Positions 16,334 through 23,204 are shown, counted from the first letter of the stretch. The stretch is 23,204 nucleotides of DNA from Flavobacteriales bacterium (GCA_020437875.1 JAGQVR010000013.1:1-23204), one strand, 5' to 3'. Notes: generated from the letters alone by a model not told the origin. Program-made: numbers and translations.

Positions 16334-17293
16334 ATGCCGATGTACCGTCCTACGTTCGGGTCCGCTCTGCCGGTGCTCATCAGTGTCGCCCTCGTTGCCT
16401 GTGTCCCCGCCAGGAAATACGAGGAGGAGAAGCAGCGCTCCACGGCCATGCAACAGGAGGCGGATGCCGCGAACAAGAAGGCCCTGGACGTCCAAACGAG
16501 CTTTGACGAGCAAGCCGCCAAACTGGCCGATCAGACGAAGCGGGTGACCGAACTCGAACGTGACACCACGGTGCTGGGTACTTCCCTGCGGAAGATGACC
16601 GTGCAGTACGACAAGATCAACGCGCTCAACGACGAACTGCTCAACAAGTACAACGCGCTTCTTGCGGGCAGCACTGGCGAGAACCGCAAGTTGCTCACCG
16701 ACCTGGAGGCGATGCGGCTGGATCTTCAGAACAAGGAGGATTCGGTGAACGCACTGGCCAGGCGGGTGGGAGAGAAGCAGGCGGCTCTGGCGGCATTACA
16801 GGCGGAGATCGACGCGAAGGACGCAGCGATGAAGGACCTCAAGAACCGGGTTAGCCAGGCGCTTTCCGGCTTCGAGGGGAAAGGGCTCACCGTGGAGCAG
16901 CGCAATGGCAGGATCTATGTGAGCATGGACAACAAGCTGCTCTTCCCGAGCGGAAGCGCTGCGGTGGATGCCAAGGGACGCGATGCGATCGGCAAGCTGG
17001 CCAAGGCCATTGAGAACGAGAAGGATCTGAGCATCCTTGTCGAAGGACATACCGATACCGACAAGATCGCCGCGGGCAGTGCCTACAAGGACAACTGGGA
17101 CCTCAGCGTGGCCCGGGCCACCAGTGTGGTCCGCATCATGCAGGAGTCGAGCAGGATCGATCCCGTGCGCATCACAGCGGCGGGGCGTGGTGAGTATGTT
17201 CCGATCGACCCCAACGACAAGGCGAAGAACCGCCGCATCGAGGTGGTGCTGATCCCGGACCTGAAGGAGCTGTATAAGCTCGTGAAGGAGTGA
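16334..17293 (+). CDS. OmpA-family peptidoglycan-binding lipoprotein with coiled-coil stalk
   Basis: 319 residues from the ATG at 16334; ATG at 16340 would also work. The signal ends with lipobox LVAC, lipidated at C23. Residues about 26-185 are a long coiled coil (EEEKQRSTAMQQEADAANKK onward). The C-terminal OmpA-like domain (about 190-310) has LLFPSGSAAVDAKG, VEGHTDTD (GHTD at 238-241), NWDLSVARA with R261, and NRRIEVV. Those positions bind meso-diaminopimelate in peptidoglycan. The protein should be anchored in the outer membrane and tie it to the cell wall, as Pal does, with a much longer spacer. A TTG start at 16313 would add MGSEEKA ahead of the signal and is less likely. The upstream A-rich AGAAGAAAAAGCC is typical of Bacteroidota leaders. 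The gap to the convergent stop is 3 bp. Confidence 0.9.
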   Translation: MPMYRPTFGSALPVLISVALVACVPARKYEEEKQRSTAMQQEADAANKKALDVQTSFDEQAAKLADQTKRVTELERDTTVLGTSLRKMTVQYDKINALNDELLNKYNALLAGSTGENRKLLTDLEAMRLDLQNKEDSVNALARRVGEKQAALAALQAEIDAKDAAMKDLKNRVSQALSGFEGKGLTVEQRNGRIYVSMDNKLLFPSGSAAVDAKGRDAIGKLAKAIENEKDLSILVEGHTDTDKIAAGSAYKDNWDLSVARATSVVRIMQESSRIDPVRITAAGRGEYVPIDPNDKAKNRRIEVVLIPDLKELYKLVKE

Positions 17294-17296
17294 TCC

Positions 17297-17713
17297 CTAG
17301 GAGGCGGAGGGTTCCGGCAATCGCGTGGCCAGCCACTTCCGTGCATCCTCCTGGGTCAGGAAGATCCGCGTTGCATGTTGACGCGGGTGATAGCGGAAGT
17401 AGATGTCGGTGATCCGCTGGTTGAATGAGCTTTGAGCCGCCAAGGCGAGACGCTGTGCCCCACCACAACCGCCGCTTAGTGCGTGGTGGTCCACGCTCAA
17501 TACGCTCAGTTCGAAGTCGAGTTCAGGTGGAAGGATGGCCAGGACATCCACATCCTTGCCGGCGATCAGGTCACGCTTGGCGGCCACGACCTCACCCATC
17601 CCCTCCACATCCAACTTCACATCGGGCTTGAACCGGACCTCCACAAGCACATCAGAGACCAGTTCCACCGTGGCGGACCCGGTCTCGATCATGCGAAGTT
17701 GTTCATTGCTCAT
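17297..17713 (-). CDS. Small STAS/SpoIIAA-like domain protein
   Basis: 138 residues from the ATG at 17713. The pattern is a beta-strand pair (ATVELVSDVLVEVRFKPD), a helix (EGMGEVVAAKRDLIAG), a strand (VDVLAILPPELDFELS), a middle helix (GAQRLALAAQSSFNQRITDI) and a final strand-helix with RIFLTQEDARKWLATRL. This order and the C-terminal R-x-F-x-x-x-E-x-A-x-x-W-L pattern resemble a Bacteroidota family of SpoIIAA/STAS-like proteins (DUF7793 type, from memory). The role is unknown; relatives are suspected to bind partner proteins rather than act as enzymes. A second in-frame ATG at 17743 would add MRAYLLYLCG. I prefer 17713 because the TATCTTTG element then lies just upstream. Its stop is 3 bp from that of the OmpA-family gene. 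Confidence 0.7.
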   Translation of the reverse strand: MSNEQLRMIETGSATVELVSDVLVEVRFKPDVKLDVEGMGEVVAAKRDLIAGKDVDVLAILPPELDFELSVLSVDHHALSGGCGGAQRLALAAQSSFNQRITDIYFRYHPRQHATRIFLTQEDARKWLATRLPEPSAS

Positions 17714-17717
17714 GCCG

Positions 17718-17725
17718 CAAAGATA
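17718..17725 (-). promoter_or_regulatory. Candidate -7 element almost touching the STAS-like start codon
   Basis: The minus strand reads TATCTTTG, an exact match to TAnnTTTG, with only 4 nt between it and the ATG at 17713. If used, transcription would start at or next to the start codon, giving a leaderless mRNA. If translation begins at 17743 instead, this motif is coding. Confidence 0.45.
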
Positions 17726-17731
17726 CAAGAG

Positions 17732-17745
17732 GTATGCGCGCATAC
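17732..17745. promoter_or_regulatory. 14-bp perfect palindrome, candidate operator
   Basis: GTATGCGCGCATAC is its own reverse complement. It lies 6 bp upstream of the TATCTTTG element, over the spacer and -33 area of the STAS-like gene's promoter. It is also inside the 116-bp divergent region before the lipoprotein hydrolase gene. ACTAGT, another palindrome, overlaps its right end. Confidence 0.45.
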
Positions 17746-17829
17746 TAGTTTGCGGGTCGATCTAACCCCTTGATCTGGCAAGAATTAACGAGGTACTATC
17801 GGGATCCATCAGGTATCTACCTTGTCGGC

Positions 17830-18945
17830 ATGTGTCGTTCGACCGTCTTCTTCCTCCTGTCGATGTTCCTCGTCAGTGGATGTACCGTCGGTCGCTTCTT
17901 CCTCTACAACTTCGCTGATACACGCGACCACCGGAAGTTCCCATCACGGGAGTTGGCACCATCCGACCGGCCATCCACCTATGCGGTGGCCGAACCCGAG
18001 CAGGCGCCGAAGACCATCACGGTAGCCGGGAAGGAAAGTGCGTTCGATAGCTATCTGGAGGAGCATGCGACCGTCGCCTTCCTGATCATACATCGCGATA
18101 CGATCCGGTTCGAGCGCTACTTCAAGGGCTACGATCCAGCGCACGTGCACACCTCCTTCTCCATGGCGAAGAGCGTGATGAGCATGCTGATCGGCTGCGC
18201 CATCGCTGACGGCTTCATCCGCGATGTGCAGCAACCGGTCACGGACTTGGTGCCGGAATTGAAGAAGAGCGGATTCGATGCCGTAACGCTGGAGCATGTG
18301 CTGCAGATGACGAGCGGCCTCGACTTCAGTGAGAGCTATGTGAACCCCTTCGGTACGGCCGCACGCTACTACTACGGTCGGAGGCTCTATCGGTACATGG
18401 AGCACATGAAGCTGGCACGCCCTCCGGGCGAACGCTTCGAGTACGTGAGCGGCAACAGCCAGTTGCTGGGGCTCATCCTGGAGCGTGCGCTGCGAGCAAA
18501 AGGCGATCAACGCACCATCACGGAATATCTACAGGATCGTTTGTGGACACCGTTGGGCATGGAATACGCTTCAAGCTGGAGCATCGATCGGAAGGAAGGC
18601 GGGATCGAGAAGACCTTCTGTTGCTTGAACGTACCGGCCCGCGACTTCGCGAAGCTCGGATCACTATACCTCCACAAGGGGAAGTGGCGTGGTGAACAGC
18701 TCTTGCCGGAGGCCTGGGTGGAGCGCAGTACCATGATCGATACCACGAACGGAAGTGCGGCCCGCTACCAGTACCAATGGTGGTTGCCCTCCCGCGAAGG
18801 CGACTTCATGGCGCAAGGCATTCTAGGACAATACATCTATGTGGACCCTGCCCGGGAGCTTGTGATGGTGCGTTTGGGGAGGAAGCCTGGCGGAGTGCCG
18901 TGGGCACAGGTGTTCAGGAGCCTGGCGAAGGCATATGGGCCATGA
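17830..18945 (+). CDS. Serine-beta-lactamase-fold hydrolase lipoprotein (class C / NylB-like)
   Basis: 371 residues from the ATG at 17830. MCRSTVFFLLSMFLVSGCTV is a lipoprotein signal, lipidated at C18. The nucleophile motif S-x-x-K is SMAKS at S111-K114. The second motif is FEYVSGNSQLLGLILERA, with Y205 and S207, as in 6-aminohexanoate-dimer hydrolase/EstB relatives rather than true beta-lactamases. VLQMTSGLDFSESY and GMEYASSWSIDR are family features, and GILGQYIYVDPARELVMVRLG covers the third-motif strand. These proteins are esterases, peptidases or amidases; the substrate cannot be told. It is probably exported and membrane-anchored in the periplasm or at the surface. The in-frame TTG at 17770 precedes the signal and was discarded. 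A weak TTG-21 bp-TACTATCG promoter-like pair (17770-17801) lies upstream. The stop overlaps the next gene as ATGA. Confidence 0.87.
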   Translation: MCRSTVFFLLSMFLVSGCTVGRFFLYNFADTRDHRKFPSRELAPSDRPSTYAVAEPEQAPKTITVAGKESAFDSYLEEHATVAFLIIHRDTIRFERYFKGYDPAHVHTSFSMAKSVMSMLIGCAIADGFIRDVQQPVTDLVPELKKSGFDAVTLEHVLQMTSGLDFSESYVNPFGTAARYYYGRRLYRYMEHMKLARPPGERFEYVSGNSQLLGLILERALRAKGDQRTITEYLQDRLWTPLGMEYASSWSIDRKEGGIEKTFCCLNVPARDFAKLGSLYLHKGKWRGEQLLPEAWVERSTMIDTTNGSAARYQYQWWLPSREGDFMAQGILGQYIYVDPARELVMVRLGRKPGGVPWAQVFRSLAKAYGP

Positions 18946-20138
18946 GGGATCCGAAGCACGCGTTCCGTGTCGCGATCATCGGCGGTGGACCAGCAGGCTT
19001 GATCGCGGCGCACCATCTGGGCGACACGTGCCAGGTTCAGCTCTTCGATCGTGATCGGATCCTCGGCCGCAAGTTCCTCGTTGCCGGCGACGGCGGGTTG
19101 AACATCACCAACAGTGCTGTCGGCGAAGACCTGATAGCGCACTTTTCGCCGATCGATCGCATGCGACCGATGCTTGAAGCGTTCGGTCCTGGGGCATTGA
19201 GGGGATGGCTCGCGTCGATGGGTATACCCACCTTCGTTGGTAGCAGTGGCCGCGTGTTCCCCCAACGCGGCATCAAGCCGGCCGAGGTGCTCAAGGCGAT
19301 CATCGATGCGGTGAAGGCGAAGGGTGTTGTCATCCACACCGGTCATCGCTTCGTCGGCTTCGATGAGACGGTGCGTCCGGTGATCGCGAACGGTGAGGAA
19401 CAGCGATCGATCGAGGCGGATGCCTATCTCTTCGCACTGGGAGGCGCATCGTGGGCGAGAACGGGATCCACGGGAGAGTGGCGCTCAGCCTTCGACGGCA
19501 TCGGTGTTGGCACGATCCCTTTCCAGGCGAGCAACTGCGGCGTGGAGGTGCCGATGCCCGGGAACCTGCGGCCGCACATCGGCAAACCACTCAAGAACAT
19601 CGCGGTGAGCTGTGGCGACAAGGTGGTACGCGGCGAATTGACCATCACCGAACATGGCCTGGAGGGCAATGCGATCTATCCGGTGGTCCCTGAGGTTCGC
19701 GCGCAGTTGAATGTGCATGGGACGGCGGAACTGCTTATCGACCTCAAGCCCGATCTGACCGCGGAACGGATCAACGAGAAGCTGCGCGATGCCACGTGGA
19801 AGGAGCGGACCGCTGCGCTGCATCTGGACCGACCTTCACTTGCCCTGTTGAAGGCCCTCACGCCCATGGAGCGTTACCTGGATGGCCGATATCTGGCGGA
19901 GGATGTGAAACGGGTGCGGGTGCCGGTGCATGCACTCCGTCCCATCGATGAAGCGATCAGCACGGTGGGTGGTATCGCCATGGACGAGGTGAGCGGGGAT
20001 CTCTCGCTGAAGCGCCATCCGCATCTGTTCGTCGCTGGCGAGATGCTCGACTGGGATGCACCAACAGGCGGCTTCCTTCTACAGGCCGCTTTCAGCATGG
20101 GGCGCTGGGCGGCGGAAGGGATCCAGCGTCGCGGGTGA
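18942..20138 (+). CDS. HI0933-family FAD-binding oxidoreductase (TIGR03862-like flavoprotein)
   Basis: 398 residues from the ATG at 18942, which overlaps the previous stop as ATGA, so the two genes are probably co-translated. The FAD Rossmann motif is FRVAIIGGGPAGLIAAHHL (GGGPAG at 14-19). GRKFLVAGDGGLNITNS follows where the sister YhiN branch has a GGGRCN-type motif, so the TIGR03862 branch fits best. VGSSGRVFPQRGIKPAEVL and the C-terminal LFVAGEMLDWDAPTGGFLLQ, with AFSMGRWAAEG, are also diagnostic. The reaction is not established for the family; it is a predicted cytoplasmic flavoenzyme. Why it is paired with an exported hydrolase is unclear. The TGA stop directly abuts the stop of convergent radA (TGATCA, no spacer). 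Confidence 0.87.
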   Translation: MRDPKHAFRVAIIGGGPAGLIAAHHLGDTCQVQLFDRDRILGRKFLVAGDGGLNITNSAVGEDLIAHFSPIDRMRPMLEAFGPGALRGWLASMGIPTFVGSSGRVFPQRGIKPAEVLKAIIDAVKAKGVVIHTGHRFVGFDETVRPVIANGEEQRSIEADAYLFALGGASWARTGSTGEWRSAFDGIGVGTIPFQASNCGVEVPMPGNLRPHIGKPLKNIAVSCGDKVVRGELTITEHGLEGNAIYPVVPEVRAQLNVHGTAELLIDLKPDLTAERINEKLRDATWKERTAALHLDRPSLALLKALTPMERYLDGRYLAEDVKRVRVPVHALRPIDEAISTVGGIAMDEVSGDLSLKRHPHLFVAGEMLDWDAPTGGFLLQAAFSMGRWAAEGIQRRG

Positions 20139-21527
20139 TCAACCGAAGAGGTGACCGAGCACCTCGTTCACCTGGCCGACCTGCACCACTTGGATGCCTT
20201 TGACGGGTGCGATTCCCTTGGTGCCTTTCGGGACGAAGATGCGTGCGAAGCCCAGCTTGGCCGCCTCGGCGATGCGCTGTTCAGTGCGGGTGACCGGACG
20301 GATCTCACCGGTCAGGCCCACCTCGCCAGCGAAACAGGCGTCCATGGGTACGGCGATGTCGGCGTTGCTGCTCAGCACCGCACAGACCACGGCGAGGTCG
20401 ATCGCGGGTTCCTCCACACGGAAGCCGCCGGCGAGGTTGAGGAACACATCCTTCTGTCCGAGCCGGAACCCGCAACGCTTTTCCATCACCGCGAGCAACA
20501 TGTTCAATCGCCGCAGGTCGAATCCGGTGGAACTGCGTTGCGGCGTGCCGTACACCGCGCTGCTCACCAAGGCCTGCACTTCGATGAGCAGGGGCCGCAT
20601 GCCTTCCATGGTGGCCGCGACCACGACACCGCTCGGCCGTTCCTCCCGCCGCCCCAACAACACCTGGCTGGGATCCTCCACCTCGGCCAGCCCGCTACCC
20701 TGCATCTCGTAGATGCCGAGTTCGTTCGTACTGCCGAAACGGTTCTTCAACGGACGAAGCAATCGATAGGCATGGTCGCGATCCCCCTCGAACTGTAGCA
20801 CGCAGTCCACCATGTGCTCCAAAACCTTCGGCCCCGCGATGAAACCATCCTTGGTGATATGCCCGATCAGTACCATCGGGATGCCCGTGGTCTTGGCGAA
20901 GCGCATCAGCTCAGCGGTGCATTCGCGCACCTGGCCTACGCTGCCGGGACTTGCGTCGAGCACAGCGGTATGCAGCGTCTGCACGCTGTCGATCACGACG
21001 AGGCCGGGCTGCAGGGCCTCGATGTGCTTGAAGATGTTCTGGGTGTTCGTCTCCGTCAGCACGTAACAGCTGTTCTCCGCGTTCGTGGCCGCATTCCTGG
21101 AGCCGGCTTCCAAGCGCTCCGCACGCATCTTCACCTGGTGCTCACTTTCCTCACCGCTCACATACAGGGTCTTCAGGTGCGGATTGCGCAAGGCGGTCTG
21201 CAAGAGCAAGGTGCTTTTTCCGATGCCCGGTTCACCTCCCAATAGCACCATGCTACCTGGCACCAGCCCGCCGCCCAACACGCGGGCAAGTTCACGGTCG
21301 CTCAGCGGGATGCGTGGGCCATCCTGAGCGGGGATCTCGGCGATGGCGATCGGCTTCGGGTTGCGGCTCTTCACGCTGGCCGGAGCTCCGCGTTTCTCCT
21401 CCACCCGGTCAACGACCTCCTCAACAAGGCTGTTCCATTCCTTGCATTGCGTGCATTGGCCGAGCCATTGCGCGTAGCTGCTGCCACAGTTCTGGCAAAC
21501 GAAGCGGGAGCGGACCTTAGCCGCCAT
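20139..21527 (-). CDS. radA: DNA repair protein RadA (branch-migration helicase)
   Basis: 462 residues from the ATG at 21527, the normal RadA length. The N-terminal zinc finger has C11, C14, C25 and C28 (CQNC, CTQC). Walker A is GEPGIGKST (98-106), Walker B is LVVIDSVQT (about 176-184), and the RadA-specific KNRFG motif is at 261-265. The C-terminal Lon-like domain carries PMDACFAGEVGLTGEIRPV. RadA is a RecA-like ATPase that drives branch migration of recombination intermediates and helps repair. The frame is open up to 21566, but MAAKVRSRFVCQNC is the conserved N-terminus. The start lies 11 bp inside rfaE2, so radA is the last gene of the panD-flippase-rfaE2-radA unit. No terminator is visible after its stop. 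Confidence 0.95.
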   Translation of the reverse strand: MAAKVRSRFVCQNCGSSYAQWLGQCTQCKEWNSLVEEVVDRVEEKRGAPASVKSRNPKPIAIAEIPAQDGPRIPLSDRELARVLGGGLVPGSMVLLGGEPGIGKSTLLLQTALRNPHLKTLYVSGEESEHQVKMRAERLEAGSRNAATNAENSCYVLTETNTQNIFKHIEALQPGLVVIDSVQTLHTAVLDASPGSVGQVRECTAELMRFAKTTGIPMVLIGHITKDGFIAGPKVLEHMVDCVLQFEGDRDHAYRLLRPLKNRFGSTNELGIYEMQGSGLAEVEDPSQVLLGRREERPSGVVVAATMEGMRPLLIEVQALVSSAVYGTPQRSSTGFDLRRLNMLLAVMEKRCGFRLGQKDVFLNLAGGFRVEEPAIDLAVVCAVLSSNADIAVPMDACFAGEVGLTGEIRPVTRTEQRIAEAAKLGFARIFVPKGTKGIAPVKGIQVVQVGQVNEVLGHLFG

Positions 21528-22023
21528 GGCGGATCTTCTCGACCAGGGCGGTCGTGGAGAAGCCATCCACCAGCTTCAGGGAACGGACTTCGCCACCGCG
21601 TGCCTTCACCACATCAGCTCCCACGATCTGCTCCTCCTTCCAATCGCCGCCTTTCACAAGCACGTCCGGGCCGATCACCTGGATCAGTTCCAATGGGGTG
21701 TCCTGGTCGAAGATCACCACGGCATCCACCTGACGCAGCCCGGTAAGGACCTTGGCACGGCTGTCCTGGTCGTTGAAGGGCCGGTCCGTGGCTTTGCCGA
21801 GGCGGCGCACACTGTCATCGCTGTTCACACCGATGATAAGTCGGTCACCGAGGGCGGCCGCCTCCTGAAGGTACTCCACGTGGCCGCGGTGCAGGATGTC
21901 GAAGCAGCCGTTGGTGAACACGATGCGGTCCCCCTTCATGCGCCAGATGTTCACTGCGCGCTGGATCTGCACGAGGTCCAGGATTCGTCTGTCAGCGGTC
22001 GCAGGAATGGTCGCAGTGCTCAT
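21517..22023 (-). CDS. rfaE2: D-glycero-beta-D-manno-heptose 1-phosphate adenylyltransferase
   Basis: 168 residues from the ATG at 22023. This is a stand-alone nucleotidyltransferase domain like the C-terminal half of HldE. FTNGCFDILHRGHVEYL carries the HxGH active-site motif; RLIIGVNSDDSVRRLGK, RPFNDQDSRAKVL and DVLVKGGDWK follow, and the end GFSTTALVEKI is typical. It transfers AMP from ATP to heptose 1-phosphate, making ADP-heptose for the LPS inner core. The kinase partner (RfaE1/HldA) is not in the window. The frame continues upstream to 22116, but the conserved region starts at MSTATIPATADRRILDLVQI. The ATG overlaps the flippase stop as ATGA. TACTTTTG with a TTG 22 bp upstream (22053-22085, minus) could be an internal promoter but lies in flippase codons. 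Confidence 0.93.
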   Translation of the reverse strand: MSTATIPATADRRILDLVQIQRAVNIWRMKGDRIVFTNGCFDILHRGHVEYLQEAAALGDRLIIGVNSDDSVRRLGKATDRPFNDQDSRAKVLTGLRQVDAVVIFDQDTPLELIQVIGPDVLVKGGDWKEEQIVGADVVKARGGEVRSLKLVDGFSTTALVEKIRHGG

Positions 22024-23048
22024 GGTACGTTGGGTTTCCGGTCCCGAGCGGCCAAAAGTAGCGATAGGCCACCGAGGCCGATCAACATGGCGGTCTGCAC
22101 CAGCCAGAGGAGCCAACCGATGGCGAGCGCATCTGGCCGGATGAGGCCGCCCCCCTCGGGTGGCGCCATGTACAAGCCCACGATCAAGGCTACGAAGGCT
22201 GGGAACACCCCGATGCCACCCTGCACCAGGATGATGCCCACCGAGCCGGCGATGAAGCCGGCCAACAGGCCGGCAAGCGGCACATCACTCGTGGATGGAA
22301 GGGCCTGGAAGCCCAGCAGGAACATGGCCACATAGAGGCCCCAGATCAGGAAGGTGTGCAGGAGAAAGGCTCCCTTGTCCTTGGTGCGGAACACGGAGCC
22401 CACGCCGGCGATGAAGCCGCGCACCCCATCCATCGCGCGGGCACGTAAGGCTGGACGGGACCAGACGATGTAGGCCGCACCGATCAGGGCAAGCACGAAG
22501 GCCCCACCGACCCACAGGACCCAATTGGTGCCATCCGGTTCAACAGCATCCGTGGCCTGTCCGGCGCGGAAGGCAAGAATGCGCTCCTGGAACATGTCCA
22601 GCTTGTCCAGCTGCAGCAGCAGGGTGACCCCGGTGATGCCCAGCAGCATCACCATGTCCACCGCACGTTCGGCCAGGATGCTGCCGAAGCCCCGTTCGAA
22701 GGGTACGCTCTCCAGGCGATAAAGGGTGACGGCACGGCTCGCCTCCCCGGCCCGCGGCAGCAGCATGTTCATGAAGTAGCCGGCCATCACGGCGTGGTAG
22801 CTGCTCCAGAACCGGACCCGGTGCCCGAGCGGTTCAAGCAGGTAGCGCCAGCGCCACGCCCTGCTCACATGGCTCAGCCAACCCAACACCAGCACGGCGG
22901 CCAGCCAGCGCAGGTCGGCCTGCCGGAACGCATCGAAGAGCTCCCCGCGCTGCTTCTCATCAAGTTGGGCATAGGAGTAATACACGAGCCAGACGCCCAA
23001 AGCGATGGGCACCACGACCTTCAACGTATTGAAGAGCAGCTTCTTCAT
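22020..23048 (-). CDS. Lysylphosphatidylglycerol synthase TM-region / flippase-like membrane protein
   Basis: 342 residues with about eight hydrophobic segments, the first at about 9-27. The PF03706-type signature is present: MAGYFMNMLLPRAGEASRAV, followed by LYRLESVPFERGFGSILAER and AVDMVMLL. A late glycine-rich helix pair has GSVGIILVQGGIGVFPAF. The family resembles the flippase half of MprF and the YbhN/AglD proteins and is thought to move lipids or lipid-linked sugars across the inner membrane. There is no synthase domain, so aminoacyl-lipid synthesis is not implied. It starts inside the panD stop (ATGA) and ends inside the rfaE2 start (ATGA). The order panD, this family, radA recurs in flavobacteria as far as I remember. 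The substrate is unknown; the rfaE2 neighbour makes an envelope lipid or glycolipid plausible. Confidence 0.87.
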   Translation of the reverse strand: MKKLLFNTLKVVVPIALGVWLVYYSYAQLDEKQRGELFDAFRQADLRWLAAVLVLGWLSHVSRAWRWRYLLEPLGHRVRFWSSYHAVMAGYFMNMLLPRAGEASRAVTLYRLESVPFERGFGSILAERAVDMVMLLGITGVTLLLQLDKLDMFQERILAFRAGQATDAVEPDGTNWVLWVGGAFVLALIGAAYIVWSRPALRARAMDGVRGFIAGVGSVFRTKDKGAFLLHTFLIWGLYVAMFLLGFQALPSTSDVPLAGLLAGFIAGSVGIILVQGGIGVFPAFVALIVGLYMAPPEGGGLIRPDALAIGWLLWLVQTAMLIGLGGLSLLLAARDRKPNVP

Positions 23049-23204
23049 GACCGGAGCCGGTTCGTCGTCTCGTCGGGGAAGACGATGCTGGGCCGGAAAG
23101 CACGTGCCTCCTCCAAGGTCATGTGCGCGTAGGAAACGATGATCACGATGTGGCCCACGTGCACCTTATGCGCAGCCGGACCGTTCATGCAGATCACACC
23201 GCTA
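23045..23204 (-). CDS. panD: Aspartate 1-decarboxylase, C-terminal part (5' end outside window)
   Basis: The last 52 codons of a minus-strand gene, ending at TGA 23045-23047. The visible residues SGVICMNGPAAHKVHVGHIV, then IIVSYAHMTLEEARAFRPSI, match the C-terminal half of PanD (compare NGAAAHxxxxGDxVII in other species). PanD is a pyruvoyl enzyme that decarboxylates aspartate to beta-alanine for pantothenate and coenzyme A. The self-cleavage Gly-Ser site is upstream and not visible. The protein ends soon after FPDETTNRLRS, a normal PanD end. The stop overlaps the flippase start as ATGA, so panD heads or precedes this operon; panC may lie just outside. Confidence 0.9.
   Translation of the reverse strand, partial: SGVICMNGPAAHKVHVGHIVIIVSYAHMTLEEARAFRPSIVFPDETTNRLRS

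Noticed and set aside
16246..16521. Extension of the hypothetical gene to 16521
   Set aside because: It runs antisense through the signal peptide and stalk of the OmpA-family gene, and an exact -7 element lies just upstream of 16245.
22053..22085. TTG-22 bp-TACTTTTG as a real promoter for rfaE2 and radA
   Set aside because: It lies wholly within flippase codons (LLLAARD) and the genes already overlap in one operon. Kept only as a remark because chance is plausible.
1..23204. Hidden defence system, prophage, IS element, integron or tRNA genes
   Set aside because: I saw no transposase, integrase, nuclease/helicase defence set, terminal inverted repeats or tRNA-like folds. Gene content is core metabolism plus envelope genes. 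I also saw no frameshifted gene.

Overview
The window is a gene-dense, GC-rich (roughly 60%) piece of a Bacteroidota chromosome, most likely an uncultivated high-GC member of the Flavobacteriales. The reasons are a type IX secretion/gliding-type C-terminal domain (FTPNGDGTNDVF) on a giant surface protein, several -7 promoter elements matching TAnnTTTG, no clear Shine-Dalgarno sequences, and Bacteroidota-type lipoproteins and coiled-coil proteins. I count 18 genes, two of them cut by the window edges. I see no tRNA, rRNA, CRISPR array, IS element, phage gene or recognisable defence cassette. No intergenic stretch is longer than about 200 bp.

Layout. (1) 1-1140, plus: the end of a methionine/glutamine-type aminotransferase overlaps an omega-amidase, together a transaminase/omega-amidase salvage pair. 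(2) 1137-9074, minus: comF, a free methionine-(R)-sulfoxide reductase, an Ig-like (Big_5) lipoprotein and a 1670-residue secreted modular adhesin-like protein. (3) 9162-10076, plus: a membrane-anchored coiled-coil protein, followed by a strong bidirectional hairpin terminator. (4) 10133-13597, minus: a large outer-membrane barrel-like protein. (5) 13799-15496, plus: an orphan lipoprotein of the oligopeptide-binding family. (6) 15511-16245, minus: an unrecognised soluble protein. (7) 16334-17293, plus: an OmpA-family lipoprotein. (8) 17297-17713, minus: a small STAS/SpoIIAA-like protein. (9) 17830-20138, plus: a two-gene unit of a beta-lactamase-fold lipoprotein and an HI0933/TIGR03862-type flavoprotein. 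(10) 20139-23204, minus: panD (partial), a flippase-like membrane protein, rfaE2 and radA, all overlapping.

How it hangs together. Much of the content concerns the envelope: secreted adhesin, Ig-like lipoprotein, outer-membrane barrel, OmpA lipoprotein, solute-binding lipoprotein, LPS heptose activation and a lipid-flippase-like protein. Housekeeping genes (radA, panD, comF, omega-amidase, sulfoxide reductase) are mixed in. Coding strand switches nine times in 23 kb. Four of five convergent gene ends have 0-14 bp between stops or overlap; only one has a hairpin terminator.

I did not find a clear new multi-gene system. The items most worth a second look are the alternating A-B repeat in the giant protein, the unknown proteins at 10133-13597, 15511-16245 and 9162-10076, a 14-bp palindrome in the promoter of the STAS-like gene, and -7 elements lying so close to start codons that some transcripts should be nearly leaderless.
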